Below are positions 56,570 to 64,000 of a DNA stretch of 64,000 nucleotides, piece by piece; the first letter of the stretch is position 1, and the number at the start of each line of letters is the position of its first letter. The stretch is from positions 3,157,553 to 3,221,552 of the forward strand of contig CP058708.1 in NCBI GenBank assembly GCA_013414765.1, given 5' to 3'. The translations under genes and the position numbers were made by a program. Below the pieces are notes generated by a model. That model worked only from the letters and a program-made list of their open reading frames with translations. It was not told the origin of the DNA and made no database searches. The stretch is from Candidatus Accumulibacter cognatus (GTDB lineage Bacteria; Pseudomonadota; Gammaproteobacteria; Burkholderiales; Rhodocyclaceae).

Positions 56570-57259
56570 ATGACCATACTTTCCGCCAAGCTGCAAGCCG
56601 TTCGCGTGCGAATCGCCAGCGCCGCTGGGCAGTGCGGCCGTTCTGACGATACGATCCAGCTGCTCGCGGTTAGCAAGACCTGCCCTGCTGCCCAGATACG
56701 CGAGCTGGCAGCCGCTGGCCAGCGGGCTTTTGGCGAAAGCTATGTGCAGGAAGGCGTGGCGAAGATCATCGAACTGCGTGTGCTGGAACTTGAATGGCAT
56801 TTCATCGGTGCGCTGCAGGCCAACAAGACGCGCATGGTGGCCGAAGCCTTTGACTGGGTGCATTCGGTTGACCGTCTGGAGATCGCGCAACGCCTTTCGG
56901 ATCAGCGTCCGGCGTCGCTGCCTCCCTTGTCGATCTGCCTGCAGGTCAATGTCAGTGGCGAGGCATCGAAGGGCGGTGTCCCGCTGACCGCTGCGCCGGC
57001 ACTGGCGCATGCGTTGGCGGTGCTGCCGAAACTTCGTCTGCGTGGTCTAATGGCCATTCCGGCGCCGCACCATGACTGCCTCGAGCAGCGTCGCCCATTC
57101 CGTCTCCTGCGGGAACTTTCTGAACAATTACAGGCAGATGGCCTGTGCCTTGATACACTTTCGATGGGCATGTCGGATGACCTTGAAGCGGCCATTGCCG
57201 AAGGGTCGACGCTGGTGCGTGTTGGCACCGCAATTTTTGGTGAGAGACACAGAGCATGA
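56570..57259 (+). CDS. yggS: YggS-type PLP homeostasis protein
   Basis: 229 residues, alanine-racemase-like fold type III barrel. LLAVSKTCPAAQIREL contains the PLP lysine, then FGESYVQEGVAKI, LEWHFIGALQANKTRMVAE and TLSMGMSDDLEAAIAEGSTLVRVGTAIFG. It is a cytosolic PLP-binding protein that buffers vitamin B6 and affects amino-acid pools. It overlaps proC by 4 bp. Confidence 0.94.
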   Translation: MTILSAKLQAVRVRIASAAGQCGRSDDTIQLLAVSKTCPAAQIRELAAAGQRAFGESYVQEGVAKIIELRVLELEWHFIGALQANKTRMVAEAFDWVHSVDRLEIAQRLSDQRPASLPPLSICLQVNVSGEASKGGVPLTAAPALAHALAVLPKLRLRGLMAIPAPHHDCLEQRRPFRLLRELSEQLQADGLCLDTLSMGMSDDLEAAIAEGSTLVRVGTAIFGERHRA

Positions 57260-58071
57260 GAATCACTTTTCTGGGCGGTGGCAATATGGCCAACGCGATG
57301 ATCGGTGGCCTGGTGAAAACCGGCTTTTCGGCAAGCGACATCGCCGTCATCGAATTGGGTGCGCAGGGGCGCGCCAAGCTGCGGCTGGCCTACGGGGTTC
57401 GGTGTTATGAGGCGGTCAGCGCCGTTGCGCTGGACTGTGACGCCCTCATGCTGTCGGTGAAACCACAACAGATGCGCGAAGCTTGTACGCCGCTACTCAA
57501 ATATCTCAAGCAGCAACTAGTGATCAGTATCGCAGCCGGTCTGCGCCTGGCCGATGTTTCGCGATGGTTGGGGGGCTATGGCAAGATCGTACGCGCGATG
57601 CCCAACACGCCGGCGCTGGTTGGCGCCGGCATTACCGGACTGTGTGCGCTGCCCGCGGTGTCGATGGCCGAGCGGCTCGGTGCCGAGCGCATCCTGCAGG
57701 CGGTCGGCAGCACCTTGTGGATCGCCGATGAATATCACATGGACGCGGTGACCGCCATCTCCGGCAGTGGTCCGGCTTATGTGTTCCTGTTCATTGAAGC
57801 ACTGCAGCAGGCGGCAAGCGAACTGGGCCTGTCGCCAGCGCAGGCTCGCCAGCTCTCGATCGATACCGTGCTCGGCGCTGCCAAGCTTGCCGCACAGTCG
57901 GATGAAACAGCATGTGTGCTGCGCGAGCGCGTGACTTCGAAAGGCGGGACCACCGAGGCGGCATTGCGCACCATGGCCGAGCGGGGCGTCAAGGAAGGTT
58001 TCGTCGCCGGCGTGCTGGCCGCCAACCTCCGCGGCCGTGAATTGGGCGAATTGCTGGGCAAGGATAGTTGA
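57256..58071 (+). CDS. proC: Pyrroline-5-carboxylate reductase
   Basis: 271 residues. The N-terminal NAD(P)-binding motif is FLGGGNMANAMIGGL; also present are LMLSVKPQQM, VRAMPNTPALVGAGITGL and the C-terminal signature DAVTAISGSGPAYVFLFIEAL with RERVTSKGGTTEAAL. It converts 1-pyrroline-5-carboxylate to proline. Overlaps yggS and yggT by 4 bp each, so it is part of a tight operon. Confidence 0.97.
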   Translation: MRITFLGGGNMANAMIGGLVKTGFSASDIAVIELGAQGRAKLRLAYGVRCYEAVSAVALDCDALMLSVKPQQMREACTPLLKYLKQQLVISIAAGLRLADVSRWLGGYGKIVRAMPNTPALVGAGITGLCALPAVSMAERLGAERILQAVGSTLWIADEYHMDAVTAISGSGPAYVFLFIEALQQAASELGLSPAQARQLSIDTVLGAAKLAAQSDETACVLRERVTSKGGTTEAALRTMAERGVKEGFVAGVLAANLRGRELGELLGKDS

Positions 58072-58610
58072 TGATCACGCAGGCCGGATTGTTCTTGCTC
58101 GAAACGCTGACCGGTTTCCTGACCTTTGCGCTGCTGCTACGTTTCTACATGCAGGCTTGCCGCGTTTCCTTCAACAATCAGATCGGCACGTTCGTCGTCG
58201 AGTTGACCAACTGGCTGGTCAGGCCCTTGCGCAAGATTCTGCCGGGCTGGTATGGCCTGGATCTGGCGAGTTTCCTGCCGGCCTATCTGCTGCAGGTGAT
58301 TTTTGCCGGCGCGCTGATCCTGCTGCATGTCGGCAGTGAACGCCTGGCGCCGGAGATTCTGCTGCCGCTGCTGCTCTGGCGAGGCCTGCTGGCGACCTTG
58401 CGTTTCAGCATCTACCTGCTGATTGGCGCGCTGCTGGTGCAAGCCGTCCTGTCATGGGTCAGTCCGTACTCGCCTCTGAGCCTGCCGGTATCGCAACTGA
58501 CGCGCCCCGTCCTGCGTCCAATCCAGCGTTTCGTACCACCCATTGGCGCCATCGACCTGTCACCACTGGTGGCCATTGTCCTCGCGCAGTTGCTGCTGAT
58601 CTTTCTGTAA
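58068..58610 (+). CDS. yggT: YggT-family membrane protein
   Basis: 180 residues with two YGGT repeats: ~5-85 (FLTFALLLRFYMQACRVSF, LTNWLVRPLRKILPG) and ~100-178 (LLIGALLVQAVLSWVSPYSP, QLTRPVLRPIQRFVPPIGAIDLSPL). Four membrane helices are expected. The role is not firmly known; the family is linked to osmotic tolerance and cell division or cytochrome maturation in different bacteria. ATG overlaps the proC stop. Confidence 0.9.
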   Translation: MMITQAGLFLLETLTGFLTFALLLRFYMQACRVSFNNQIGTFVVELTNWLVRPLRKILPGWYGLDLASFLPAYLLQVIFAGALILLHVGSERLAPEILLPLLLWRGLLATLRFSIYLLIGALLVQAVLSWVSPYSPLSLPVSQLTRPVLRPIQRFVPPIGAIDLSPLVAIVLAQLLLIFL

Positions 58611-58613
58611 GCG

Positions 58614-58907
58614 GTGGTCGACTGGCTACGCGAAGTCGATGGCGTGATCATGCTGGCCGTTCATGTCCAGCCCGGCGCGAAGCGCAGCGAAGTCGCCGGC
58701 CTGCACGGCGATGCGCTGAAGATCCGCCTCGCTGCACCCGCGATTGACGGTCGGGCGAACGCTGCGCTGCTGGCCTTTGTCGCGCAGCGCTTGGGTCTGG
58801 CCAAGTCGGCAGTCGAACTGAAAAGTGGCCAGACCACGCGGCGCAAGGTGCTCTGGGTGCTGGGTGCGCGTGCCGATATGGTGGTACGCTGCCTGCTCGG
58901 GCCGTGA
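58614..58907 (+). CDS. yggU: DUF167 protein YggU
   Basis: 97 residues from a GTG at 58614, 3 bp after yggT. DUF167 motifs: VHVQPGAKRSEVAGLHGDALKIRLAAP, then DGRANAALLAFVAQRLG and KSAVELKSGQTTRRK. A small alpha/beta protein of unknown activity, last gene of the yggS-proC-yggT-yggU operon. Confidence 0.88.
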   Translation: MVDWLREVDGVIMLAVHVQPGAKRSEVAGLHGDALKIRLAAPAIDGRANAALLAFVAQRLGLAKSAVELKSGQTTRRKVLWVLGARADMVVRCLLGP

Positions 58908-58923
58908 GCAGGGGCGCCTGCCT

Positions 58924-59019
58924 GTAAGCGGTCTCGGATAAGTTCTCCGACAATCACAGGGCTGAATTCTTCCTCGGATCGCTGCTGGAATGCCGGAAGA
59001 CTTTTCTAGGACCGCTTAC
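58924..59019. other. Long-range inverted repeat between convergent operons
   Basis: GTAAGCGGTC (58924-58933) and GACCGCTTAC (59010-59019) are perfect 10-bp complements ~76 bp apart, between yggU and pyrX, which are convergent. It could be a small palindromic element or a weak bidirectional terminator; no T-run follows the stem. Confidence 0.35.
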
Positions 59020-59055
59020 CGTCGGACAACGCTGGCGGGAGGCCTGCACCGATGC

Positions 59056-60312
59056 TCAGGCCTCGAAAACGATGCGCCCGCCAACCAACGTCATGCGTGT
59101 TCGACCGCTTACCTCGTAACCTAGGAAGGGCGTATTTTTCCCTTGGCTGCGCAGTGCTTCCGGGGTGACGATCCAGGATTCTGCGGGGTCGAAAAGGCAA
59201 ATGTCGGCGGCACTGCCCATGGCCAGTGAGCCGGCCTCGATGCCGAGAATGGCCGCAGGATCACAGGTGATGCGGGCCAGCGCCAGCACCAGCGGCAGCT
59301 TTGCATGTTTCGCCCAGCGCAGGGTCAGGGGCAGCAACAGTTCAAGTCCGGTGGCCCCGGGCAATGCTTCGGCAAAGGGCAGTTGCTTGCCATCTGCGTC
59401 GATCGGTGTGTGATCCGAACAGATTGCCGCCAGTCCATCCCTGACGGCGACGCGCAGCGCGTCACGGTCGCTTGACGCACGTAGTGGCGGGTCGAAGCGT
59501 GCATTGCTGTCGAAGTAACCGATGTCCATTTCCGACAGATGCAGGTGATGGATCGAGACATCGCAGGAAACCTGCATACCGTTACGTTTCGCGGCCTGGA
59601 TCAGGGCCACGCCGGCAGCCGACGACAGCCGCGAAAGGTGCAGGCGAACACCGGTTTGTTCTGCTAGTTGCAGTGCCGTGGAGATGGCGACGGTTTCAGC
59701 CGATACCGGAATGCCGGTCAGTCCTAGCCGGGATGCGACCTCGCCATCGTGGGCGACGCCTTCGCGCGCGAGAAACTGGTCCTGCGGCCACAGACGCACG
59801 TGGTAGCCAAAGGTGGCGGCGTATTGCATGGCCCGCATCAGCAACTGCGTGTCGACGATCGGATGCTTGGCCTGTGAGAAGCCAATACAGCCCGCACGTG
59901 ACAGACTGTTCATCTCGGCGAGTCTTTCGCCTGCCAGTTGCTGAGTCAGCGCGCCGATCGGATAGACCCGCGCCAGACCAAGCGTTTCGCTGCGCCGGAC
60001 GAGGCGCTCAACGAGACCTGGTTCATCGAGTGGCGGTTTGGTGTCGGGCGGGCAGGCAAGAGAGGTCACGCCACCGGCGACCGCCGCGGCAAGTTCAGGT
60101 TCGATGCTGCCCAGGCGCGCTGACAGGTCGACCAGACCAGGGCAGGCGATCAGCCCCTCGGCGTCGATCTGACGTGCGGCAGGGAAGCCTGCCGGCGGCT
60201 GGCCGATCGCAGCAATACGTCCGTTGGCAATGAACAGATCGAGACAGGCATCCAGACCGTTTTTCGGGTCGATCAGAAGGGCATTCCGGATGTGGAGGGG
60301 TTGCTCGTTCAT
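59056..60312 (-). CDS. pyrX: Non-catalytic dihydroorotase homologue (PyrX/PyrC')
   Basis: 418 residues of the class I dihydroorotase fold, in operon 3 bp after pyrB. At the usual zinc motif (PGxxDxHxH) it reads PGLVDLSARLGS, so both first-site histidines are missing. Later motifs remain (CDVSIHHLHLSE, AICSDHTPIDADGKQLPF). In Pseudomonas such an inactive homologue is needed to assemble aspartate transcarbamoylase, and the adjacency to pyrB supports that role here. A true pyrC should exist elsewhere. Confidence 0.88.
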   Translation of the reverse strand: MNEQPLHIRNALLIDPKNGLDACLDLFIANGRIAAIGQPPAGFPAARQIDAEGLIACPGLVDLSARLGSIEPELAAAVAGGVTSLACPPDTKPPLDEPGLVERLVRRSETLGLARVYPIGALTQQLAGERLAEMNSLSRAGCIGFSQAKHPIVDTQLLMRAMQYAATFGYHVRLWPQDQFLAREGVAHDGEVASRLGLTGIPVSAETVAISTALQLAEQTGVRLHLSRLSSAAGVALIQAAKRNGMQVSCDVSIHHLHLSEMDIGYFDSNARFDPPLRASSDRDALRVAVRDGLAAICSDHTPIDADGKQLPFAEALPGATGLELLLPLTLRWAKHAKLPLVLALARITCDPAAILGIEAGSLAMGSAADICLFDPAESWIVTPEALRSQGKNTPFLGYEVSGRTRMTLVGGRIVFEA

Positions 60313-60315
60313 CGT

Positions 60316-61275
60316 TCAGTTTCCCGCCAGAATGCCCATGACCGCCATGCGCACCGCTATACCGAAGGTAACCTGCGGCAGGATCACTGCCTGTGGGCCA
60401 TCGGCGACATCGGAGTCAATTTCGACGCCACGATTCATGGGCCCCGGATGCATCACGATGGCATCGGGTTTGGCCAGCGCCAGCATCGCCGGCGTCAGCC
60501 CATAGCAATGGAAGTATTCGCGCCCCGACGGCAGTAGCGCACCATTCATGCGTTCGTTCTGCAGGCGGAGCATAATCACCACATCGCAATCGCGGAGTCC
60601 TGTTCGCAGGTCATGGCAGACCCGCAGTCCCATCTTGTCCATGGCCGTTGGCAACAGGGTTTGCGGGCCGACGGCGCGCACTTCGGCAGCACCGAGCGTG
60701 GTCAGCGCGTGGATATCCGAACGCGCTACACGGGAATGCAGGATGTCGCCGACAATGGCCACCACCAGGTTGTTGAAATCCTGCTTGTAGTGACGGATGG
60801 TGTACATGTCGAGCAACCCCTGCGTCGGGTGGGCGTGGCGCCCGTCGCCGGCATTGACCACATGCACGTCTTTTCGCCCGAGGCGGCGCAGGTGGTCGGC
60901 GATCAGGTGTGGGGCCCCACTGGCGGCGTGTCGGACAACGAACATGTCGGCGTGCATGGCCACCAGGTTGTCCACCGTGTCGAGCAAGGTTTCGCCCTTG
61001 GCGGTCGAGGAGCGCGTTACGTCGAGGTTGATGACGTCGGCGGATAGGCGTTTGGCGGCAATTTCGAAAGTGGTGCGCGTGCGCGTCGAATTCTCGAAGA
61101 ACACATTGAAGACACTCTTGCCGCGCAGCAAGGGAACCTTCTTGACGTCGCGGTGCGAGACCTTGAGAAAACTCGATGCGGTGTCGAGAATGTGATTGAT
61201 CACCTCGCGAGGCAGGCCCTCGGTTGACAACAGATGCGTCAACTCGCCATTGGCGTTGAGTTGTGGATTACGCAT
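60316..61275 (-). CDS. pyrB: Aspartate carbamoyltransferase catalytic chain
   Basis: 319 residues from the ATG at 61275 ([24 protein letters not shown] upstream). The carbamoyl-phosphate motif [18 protein letters not shown], the loop [27 protein letters not shown] and [13 protein letters not shown] are all present. It forms carbamoyl-aspartate in pyrimidine synthesis. The start lies inside the pyrR end (8-bp overlap), so the two are translationally coupled. Confidence 0.97.
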   Translation of the reverse strand: MRNPQLNANGELTHLLSTEGLPREVINHILDTASSFLKVSHRDVKKVPLLRGKSVFNVFFENSTRTRTTFEIAAKRLSADVINLDVTRSSTAKGETLLDTVDNLVAMHADMFVVRHAASGAPHLIADHLRRLGRKDVHVVNAGDGRHAHPTQGLLDMYTIRHYKQDFNNLVVAIVGDILHSRVARSDIHALTTLGAAEVRAVGPQTLLPTAMDKMGLRVCHDLRTGLRDCDVVIMLRLQNERMNGALLPSGREYFHCYGLTPAMLALAKPDAIVMHPGPMNRGVEIDSDVADGPQAVILPQVTFGIAVRMAVMGILAGN

Positions 61276-61795
61276 GCGCATCCTCGGCCAGGCTCCACCG
61301 CAGGCGACCGTTGGCGTCGGTCGAGAGCACCAGCTCCTGGGCTGGATCGAGATCGACCTGCCAGGGGCAGAAATCGGCGCAGATCGGGAGTTGACGGCGG
61401 CCGCGGTCGGCGAGAACCGCCAGCTGGATGCTGGCCGGGCGTCCATAATCGAAAAGTTCGTTGATCGCCGCGCGCGTCGTACGGCCGGTGTACAGCACAT
61501 CATCGACGAGGATCAGTGGCCGGCCTTCGACATCGAAAGGAATCGAACTCGGCCGGACGCGTGCGTGCAGGCCCCTTGCGCCGTAATCGTCACGATAGAA
61601 CGAGACGTCGATCAGGCCGATTTCATTGTTCAGCCCGAGGAGTTCGCGCAGGCGCCTGGCCACCCAGGCTCCGCCGCTGTGGATGCCGACCAGGACCGTG
61701 TCCGGTCGCAAGCGGTGTCGGATCAGTTCGGCCAGTTGGGCGCACTGCGCTTCGGCGTCGGGGAGGTCAATTGCAAGCATCGGTTGGGCGGTCAT
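61268..61795 (-). CDS. pyrR: PyrR bifunctional pyrimidine regulator / uracil phosphoribosyltransferase
   Basis: 175 residues with the type I PRTase signature [19 protein letters not shown], plus [13 protein letters not shown] and [20 protein letters not shown]. In proteobacteria PyrR generally has UPRTase activity; the RNA-binding attenuation role of Bacillus PyrR is not certain. It leads the pyrR-pyrB-pyrX operon. The 98-bp gap to ruvX holds a partial dispersed repeat rather than an obvious anti-terminator structure. Confidence 0.93.
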   Translation of the reverse strand: MTAQPMLAIDLPDAEAQCAQLAELIRHRLRPDTVLVGIHSGGAWVARRLRELLGLNNEIGLIDVSFYRDDYGARGLHARVRPSSIPFDVEGRPLILVDDVLYTGRTTRAAINELFDYGRPASIQLAVLADRGRRQLPICADFCPWQVDLDPAQELVLSTDANGRLRWSLAEDAHA

Positions 61796-61807
61796 CAGAA
61801 TAATCCT

Positions 61808-61858
61808 GAAAGTCTCGTCGGCGATTCGTGAATCTCCCCTGGGTTCGGGAGATGGGAC
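61808..61858 (+). repeat. Dispersed intergenic repeat, partial copy C
   Basis: GAAAGTCTCGTCGGCGATTCGTGAATCTCCCCT...GGGAG resembles the first ~50 bp of copies A and B (GAAAGTCGC(C/G)TCAGCGACTCACGAATCTCxCCT). The hairpin is shortened and the 3' half is missing. It fills the pyrR-ruvX gap. Confidence 0.5.
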
Positions 61859-61893
61859 GGAGGAAGAAATCGTTCATTGGTGTCAGGCGTTCA

Positions 61894-62346
61894 CTACAAG
61901 TGTCCGTGGCCTGCTTCGGCCATGCCGTCAAAATAGCCCTGCAGAATTATCTGGGCAGCCACGGCGTCGAGATGCCGTTTGGCCCTGCGGGTGTCATGCC
62001 CGGCGGCATGCAGGCATTCTTGCGCAGCACATGAGGAAAGCCGTTCCTCGGCATAATCGACGCGCAGTCCGAAACGGCCACGCAACTGGTTGGCGAAGCG
62101 AGTACAGCGAGCAGTCATGGCGTGTGGCGTGCCGTCGAGTGCGAGCGGCCGGCCAACGACCAGACTGGTCGGTTGCCATTCCCGGATCAGGGCGGCGATG
62201 GCGGCGAATCGCTCGGCGTTGGCTTCGCCGTGCAGGGTGGTCAGGGGATGCGCCTGCAACAGTTGCCATTCGCCAACGGCAACGCCGATGCGTTTTTCGC
62301 CAAAGTCGAAAGCGAGTACCGTGCCCGTGGCGACTGGTTCAGGCAT
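61894..62346 (-). CDS. ruvX: RuvX/YqgF Holliday-junction resolvase-like nuclease
   Basis: 150 residues from the ATG at 62346; the frame stays open upstream to 62385, but this start overlaps the yqgE stop by 8 bp in the normal way. RNase H-like motifs: [16 protein letters not shown] (first Asp), [26 protein letters not shown] (Glu) and [16 protein letters not shown] (last Asp). Implicated in 16S rRNA 5'-end processing. Confidence 0.93.
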   Translation of the reverse strand: MPEPVATGTVLAFDFGEKRIGVAVGEWQLLQAHPLTTLHGEANAERFAAIAALIREWQPTSLVVGRPLALDGTPHAMTARCTRFANQLRGRFGLRVDYAEERLSSCAAQECLHAAGHDTRRAKRHLDAVAAQIILQGYFDGMAEAGHGHL

Positions 62347-62899
62347 GGCCGGCGGCATCGGCGAGGTTGGCGAGATTGACGCCAAGCAGCTCGAGTGCGG
62401 ACGCGAGTCTTTCCTCGTAGGGGGATTGAAAAAGGATGTCGAGCTTGGCGCGCACGGTCAGCCAGGCGTTCTGTGCCAACTCGTGTTCAAGTTGGCCGGC
62501 AGCCCAACCGGCGTAGCCCAGCGTCACCAGCACATCCACCGGCTGACCGCTACAGGCGACGGCCTGCAAGATGTCGCGCGAGCTAGTGAGACCGATGTGC
62601 TCGTTGATCACCAGCGTGGACTGCCATTTCCCGACCGGCCGATGCAGGACAAAGCCACGGTCGGTCTGTACCGGCCCACCGAAGAAAACCGGCAACTGGG
62701 CGAAGCCTTCGGCCTGCAGGGGAATGTCGATTCTGTCGAGAAGTGTTCCCAGACTCATGTCGATCGGCCGATTGACGATCACGCCAAGCGCACCGCGATT
62801 GTTGTGTTCGGCGATATAGACTAAGGTCTTGGAGAAAAAAGAGTCCATCAGCGCCGGCATGGCAATGAGAAAATGGTCCGTGAGATTGATGCTGTGCAT
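62339..62899 (-). CDS. yqgE: YqgE/AlgH family protein
   Basis: 186 residues with the UPF0301 signature: [56 protein letters not shown] and [22 protein letters not shown]. The function is unsettled (named AlgH in Pseudomonas). It is first in the yqgE-ruvX-pyrR-pyrB-pyrX block. Upstream, the gap 62900-63093 has a short hairpin (GCGGAG gagcggtg CTCCGC, ~63034-63053) and no gene. Confidence 0.93.
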   Translation of the reverse strand: MHSINLTDHFLIAMPALMDSFFSKTLVYIAEHNNRGALGVIVNRPIDMSLGTLLDRIDIPLQAEGFAQLPVFFGGPVQTDRGFVLHRPVGKWQSTLVINEHIGLTSSRDILQAVACSGQPVDVLVTLGYAGWAAGQLEHELAQNAWLTVRAKLDILFQSPYEERLASALELLGVNLANLADAAGHA

Positions 62900-63093
62900 G
62901 GCCCTATTCTAATAGGCTGCGGCGCCTGACACAAAGGTAATAGGTGCAGACGTCCGACATCACCTGCCGCTGGGCCGACGAAGGCTGGTGGCGCTACCTC
63001 GCCATCGTGAGGGATCTGTCCAACCGGGGCCGGTTGCGGAGGAGCGGTGCTCCGCGAAAGCCCGCCTTTGGCCCTCGCGAGTGGCAAGTGTGA

Positions 63094-64000
63094 TTACCAG
63101 TTGGTTTCGCGTTCGGGGGTTGCGGTGATCTTGTGGATCGATAGATCGGCGCCGTTGTATTCCTGTTCCTGGTCGAGACGCAGGCCGACGGTGGCTTTCA
63201 GCAGGCCATACACCAGACAGCTACCGGCCAGCGCAATGACAATTGCCAGACCGGTCATCAGCAGTTGCGGCATGAAGGCGACGCCGCCGACGCCGCCGAG
63301 TGTCCGGCTGCCGAAGATGCCGGCGGCGAGGCCGCCCCAGGCGCCGCAAAGACCATGCAGCGGCCAGACGCCGAGGACATCGTCGATCTTCCAGCGGTTC
63401 TGGGTCAGCGTGAACATCAGCACGAACAAGCCGCCGGCGACACTGCCGACGAATAGTGCGCCGATCGGATGCATCACGTCGGAGCCGGCGCAGACCGCGA
63501 CCAGACCAGCGAGCGGACCGTTATGGACGAAGCCGGGATCGTTCCTGCCCGCGACCATGGCTACCAGCGTGCCGCCGACCATCGCCATCAGCGAGTTCAT
63601 CGCCACCAGGCCGGAGATCTTGTCGATCGTCTGCGCGCTCATGACGTTGAAGCCGAACCAGCCTACGGTCAGAATCCAGGCGCCAAGCGCCAGGAACGGG
63701 ATCGAAGACGGCGGGTGCGCGGAAATCCGCCCCTCCTTGGTGTAGCGTCCGTAGCGTGCGCCGAGCAGCAACACCGCTGGCAGGGCGATCCAGCCGCCCA
63801 TCGCATGCACCACGACGGACCCCGCGAAGTCGTGGAATTCCTCACCATAGCGGGCTTTCAGCCAGGCCTGGAGGCCGAAGGCCTGGTTCCAGGCAATGCC
63901 TTCGAAGAAGGGATAGATGAAGCCGACGATCAGAAAGGTCGCGGCCAGTTGCGGGTAGAACCTGGCACGCTCGGCGATGCCGCCCGAAATGATCGCCGGG
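63094..64000 (-). CDS. amtB: Ammonium transporter (Amt family), N-terminus beyond window
   Basis: 302 codons of the C-terminal two-thirds of an Amt channel; the frame is open to the right edge. Amt motifs seen: GGIAERARF, DFAGSVVVHAMGGWIAL (pore-lining first His region), GWFGFNVMSA, GPLAGLVAVCAGSDVMHPIGALFVG and DDVLGVWPLHGLCGAWGGLAAGIFG with the second pore His (HGLCGAWG). It ends in a short cytosolic tail (ITATPERETNW) that would contact GlnK. Six or more helices are visible. It conducts ammonium across the inner membrane; glnK would be expected nearby, outside the window. Confidence 0.95.
   Translation of the reverse strand, partial: PAIISGGIAERARFYPQLAATFLIVGFIYPFFEGIAWNQAFGLQAWLKARYGEEFHDFAGSVVVHAMGGWIALPAVLLLGARYGRYTKEGRISAHPPSSIPFLALGAWILTVGWFGFNVMSAQTIDKISGLVAMNSLMAMVGGTLVAMVAGRNDPGFVHNGPLAGLVAVCAGSDVMHPIGALFVGSVAGGLFVLMFTLTQNRWKIDDVLGVWPLHGLCGAWGGLAAGIFGSRTLGGVGGVAFMPQLLMTGLAIVIALAGSCLVYGLLKATVGLRLDQEQEYNGADLSIHKITATPERETNW

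Noticed and set aside
59472-60233. 253-codon plus-strand frame opposite pyrX
   Set aside because: Arg/Pro-rich shadow peptide; pyrX on the other strand is part of a clear operon.
63034-63053. Terminator between yqgE and amtB
   Set aside because: A 6-bp GC stem with an 8-base loop and no T-run on either side; too weak to call.

Overview
The window is high-GC proteobacterial DNA. Gene content and order point to a betaproteobacterium, most likely of the Rhodocyclales or a Candidatus Accumulibacter-like lineage. The evidence is: pilT/pilU beside yggS-proC-yggT-yggU; yqgE-ruvX-pyrR-pyrB-pyrX; the rsmI/yraN/diaA/dolP block; plsY/folB; and a heme d1 (nir) cluster. The taxonomic call is inference, because no rRNA gene is present.

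Region by region. 1-5.4 kb: a CoA-binding acyl-CoA synthetase-like protein (cut by the left edge), a CBS-domain protein, an ArsC-like reductase, an amino-acid binding protein lying between two decayed pieces of a duplicated iron-uptake segment, and a Phd/PIN toxin-antitoxin pair with a clear palindromic operator. 5.5-11.3 kb: an iron-uptake operon on the minus strand (hemP, tonB, exbB, exbD, TonB-dependent siderophore receptor, DUF1513 protein) behind a perfect 19-bp Fur-box-like palindrome. 11.5-13.2 kb: glpD.

13.5-36.5 kb is the accessory core of the window. A type I secretion ABC transporter comes first. A tandem array follows, made of alternating genes for a truncated class-3-lipase-like domain and a lipoprotein (one remnant plus four lipase modules, five lipoproteins). 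The array runs straight into an 11.6-kb gene for a ~3,866-residue RTX protein whose N-terminus is the same lipase domain, and then an HlyD adaptor. Array genes are nearly identical except in short variable windows and are translationally coupled. This looks like a polymorphic, type I-secreted lipase effector with a bank of lipoprotein (candidate immunity) genes and 'orphan' toxin-module cassettes placed upstream. That arrangement would be expected if the variable domain is N-terminal because the secretion signal is C-terminal. The giant gene also holds five near-identical 492-bp repeats.

36.5-64 kb is mostly chromosomal backbone: a small secreted beta-barrel-like protein, gltX, a NIT-HAMP-MCP-PilZ chemoreceptor, bacteriohemerythrin, an isolated Rieske protein, plsY/folB, dolP-diaA-HIRAN-yraN divergent from rsmI, a partial heme d1 biosynthesis cluster (dihaem cytochrome c, nirF, nirDL, nirG, nirH), a complete IS1182-like element with CTAG target duplication, two YiaAB-like membrane proteins, pilU-pilT, yggS-proC-yggT-yggU, the pyrimidine operon with a non-catalytic dihydroorotase homologue, ruvX, yqgE, and an ammonium transporter cut by the right edge. 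Dispersed ~115-bp repeats and a MITE-like inverted-repeat element lie in intergenic gaps. I saw no tRNA, rRNA or CRISPR array.
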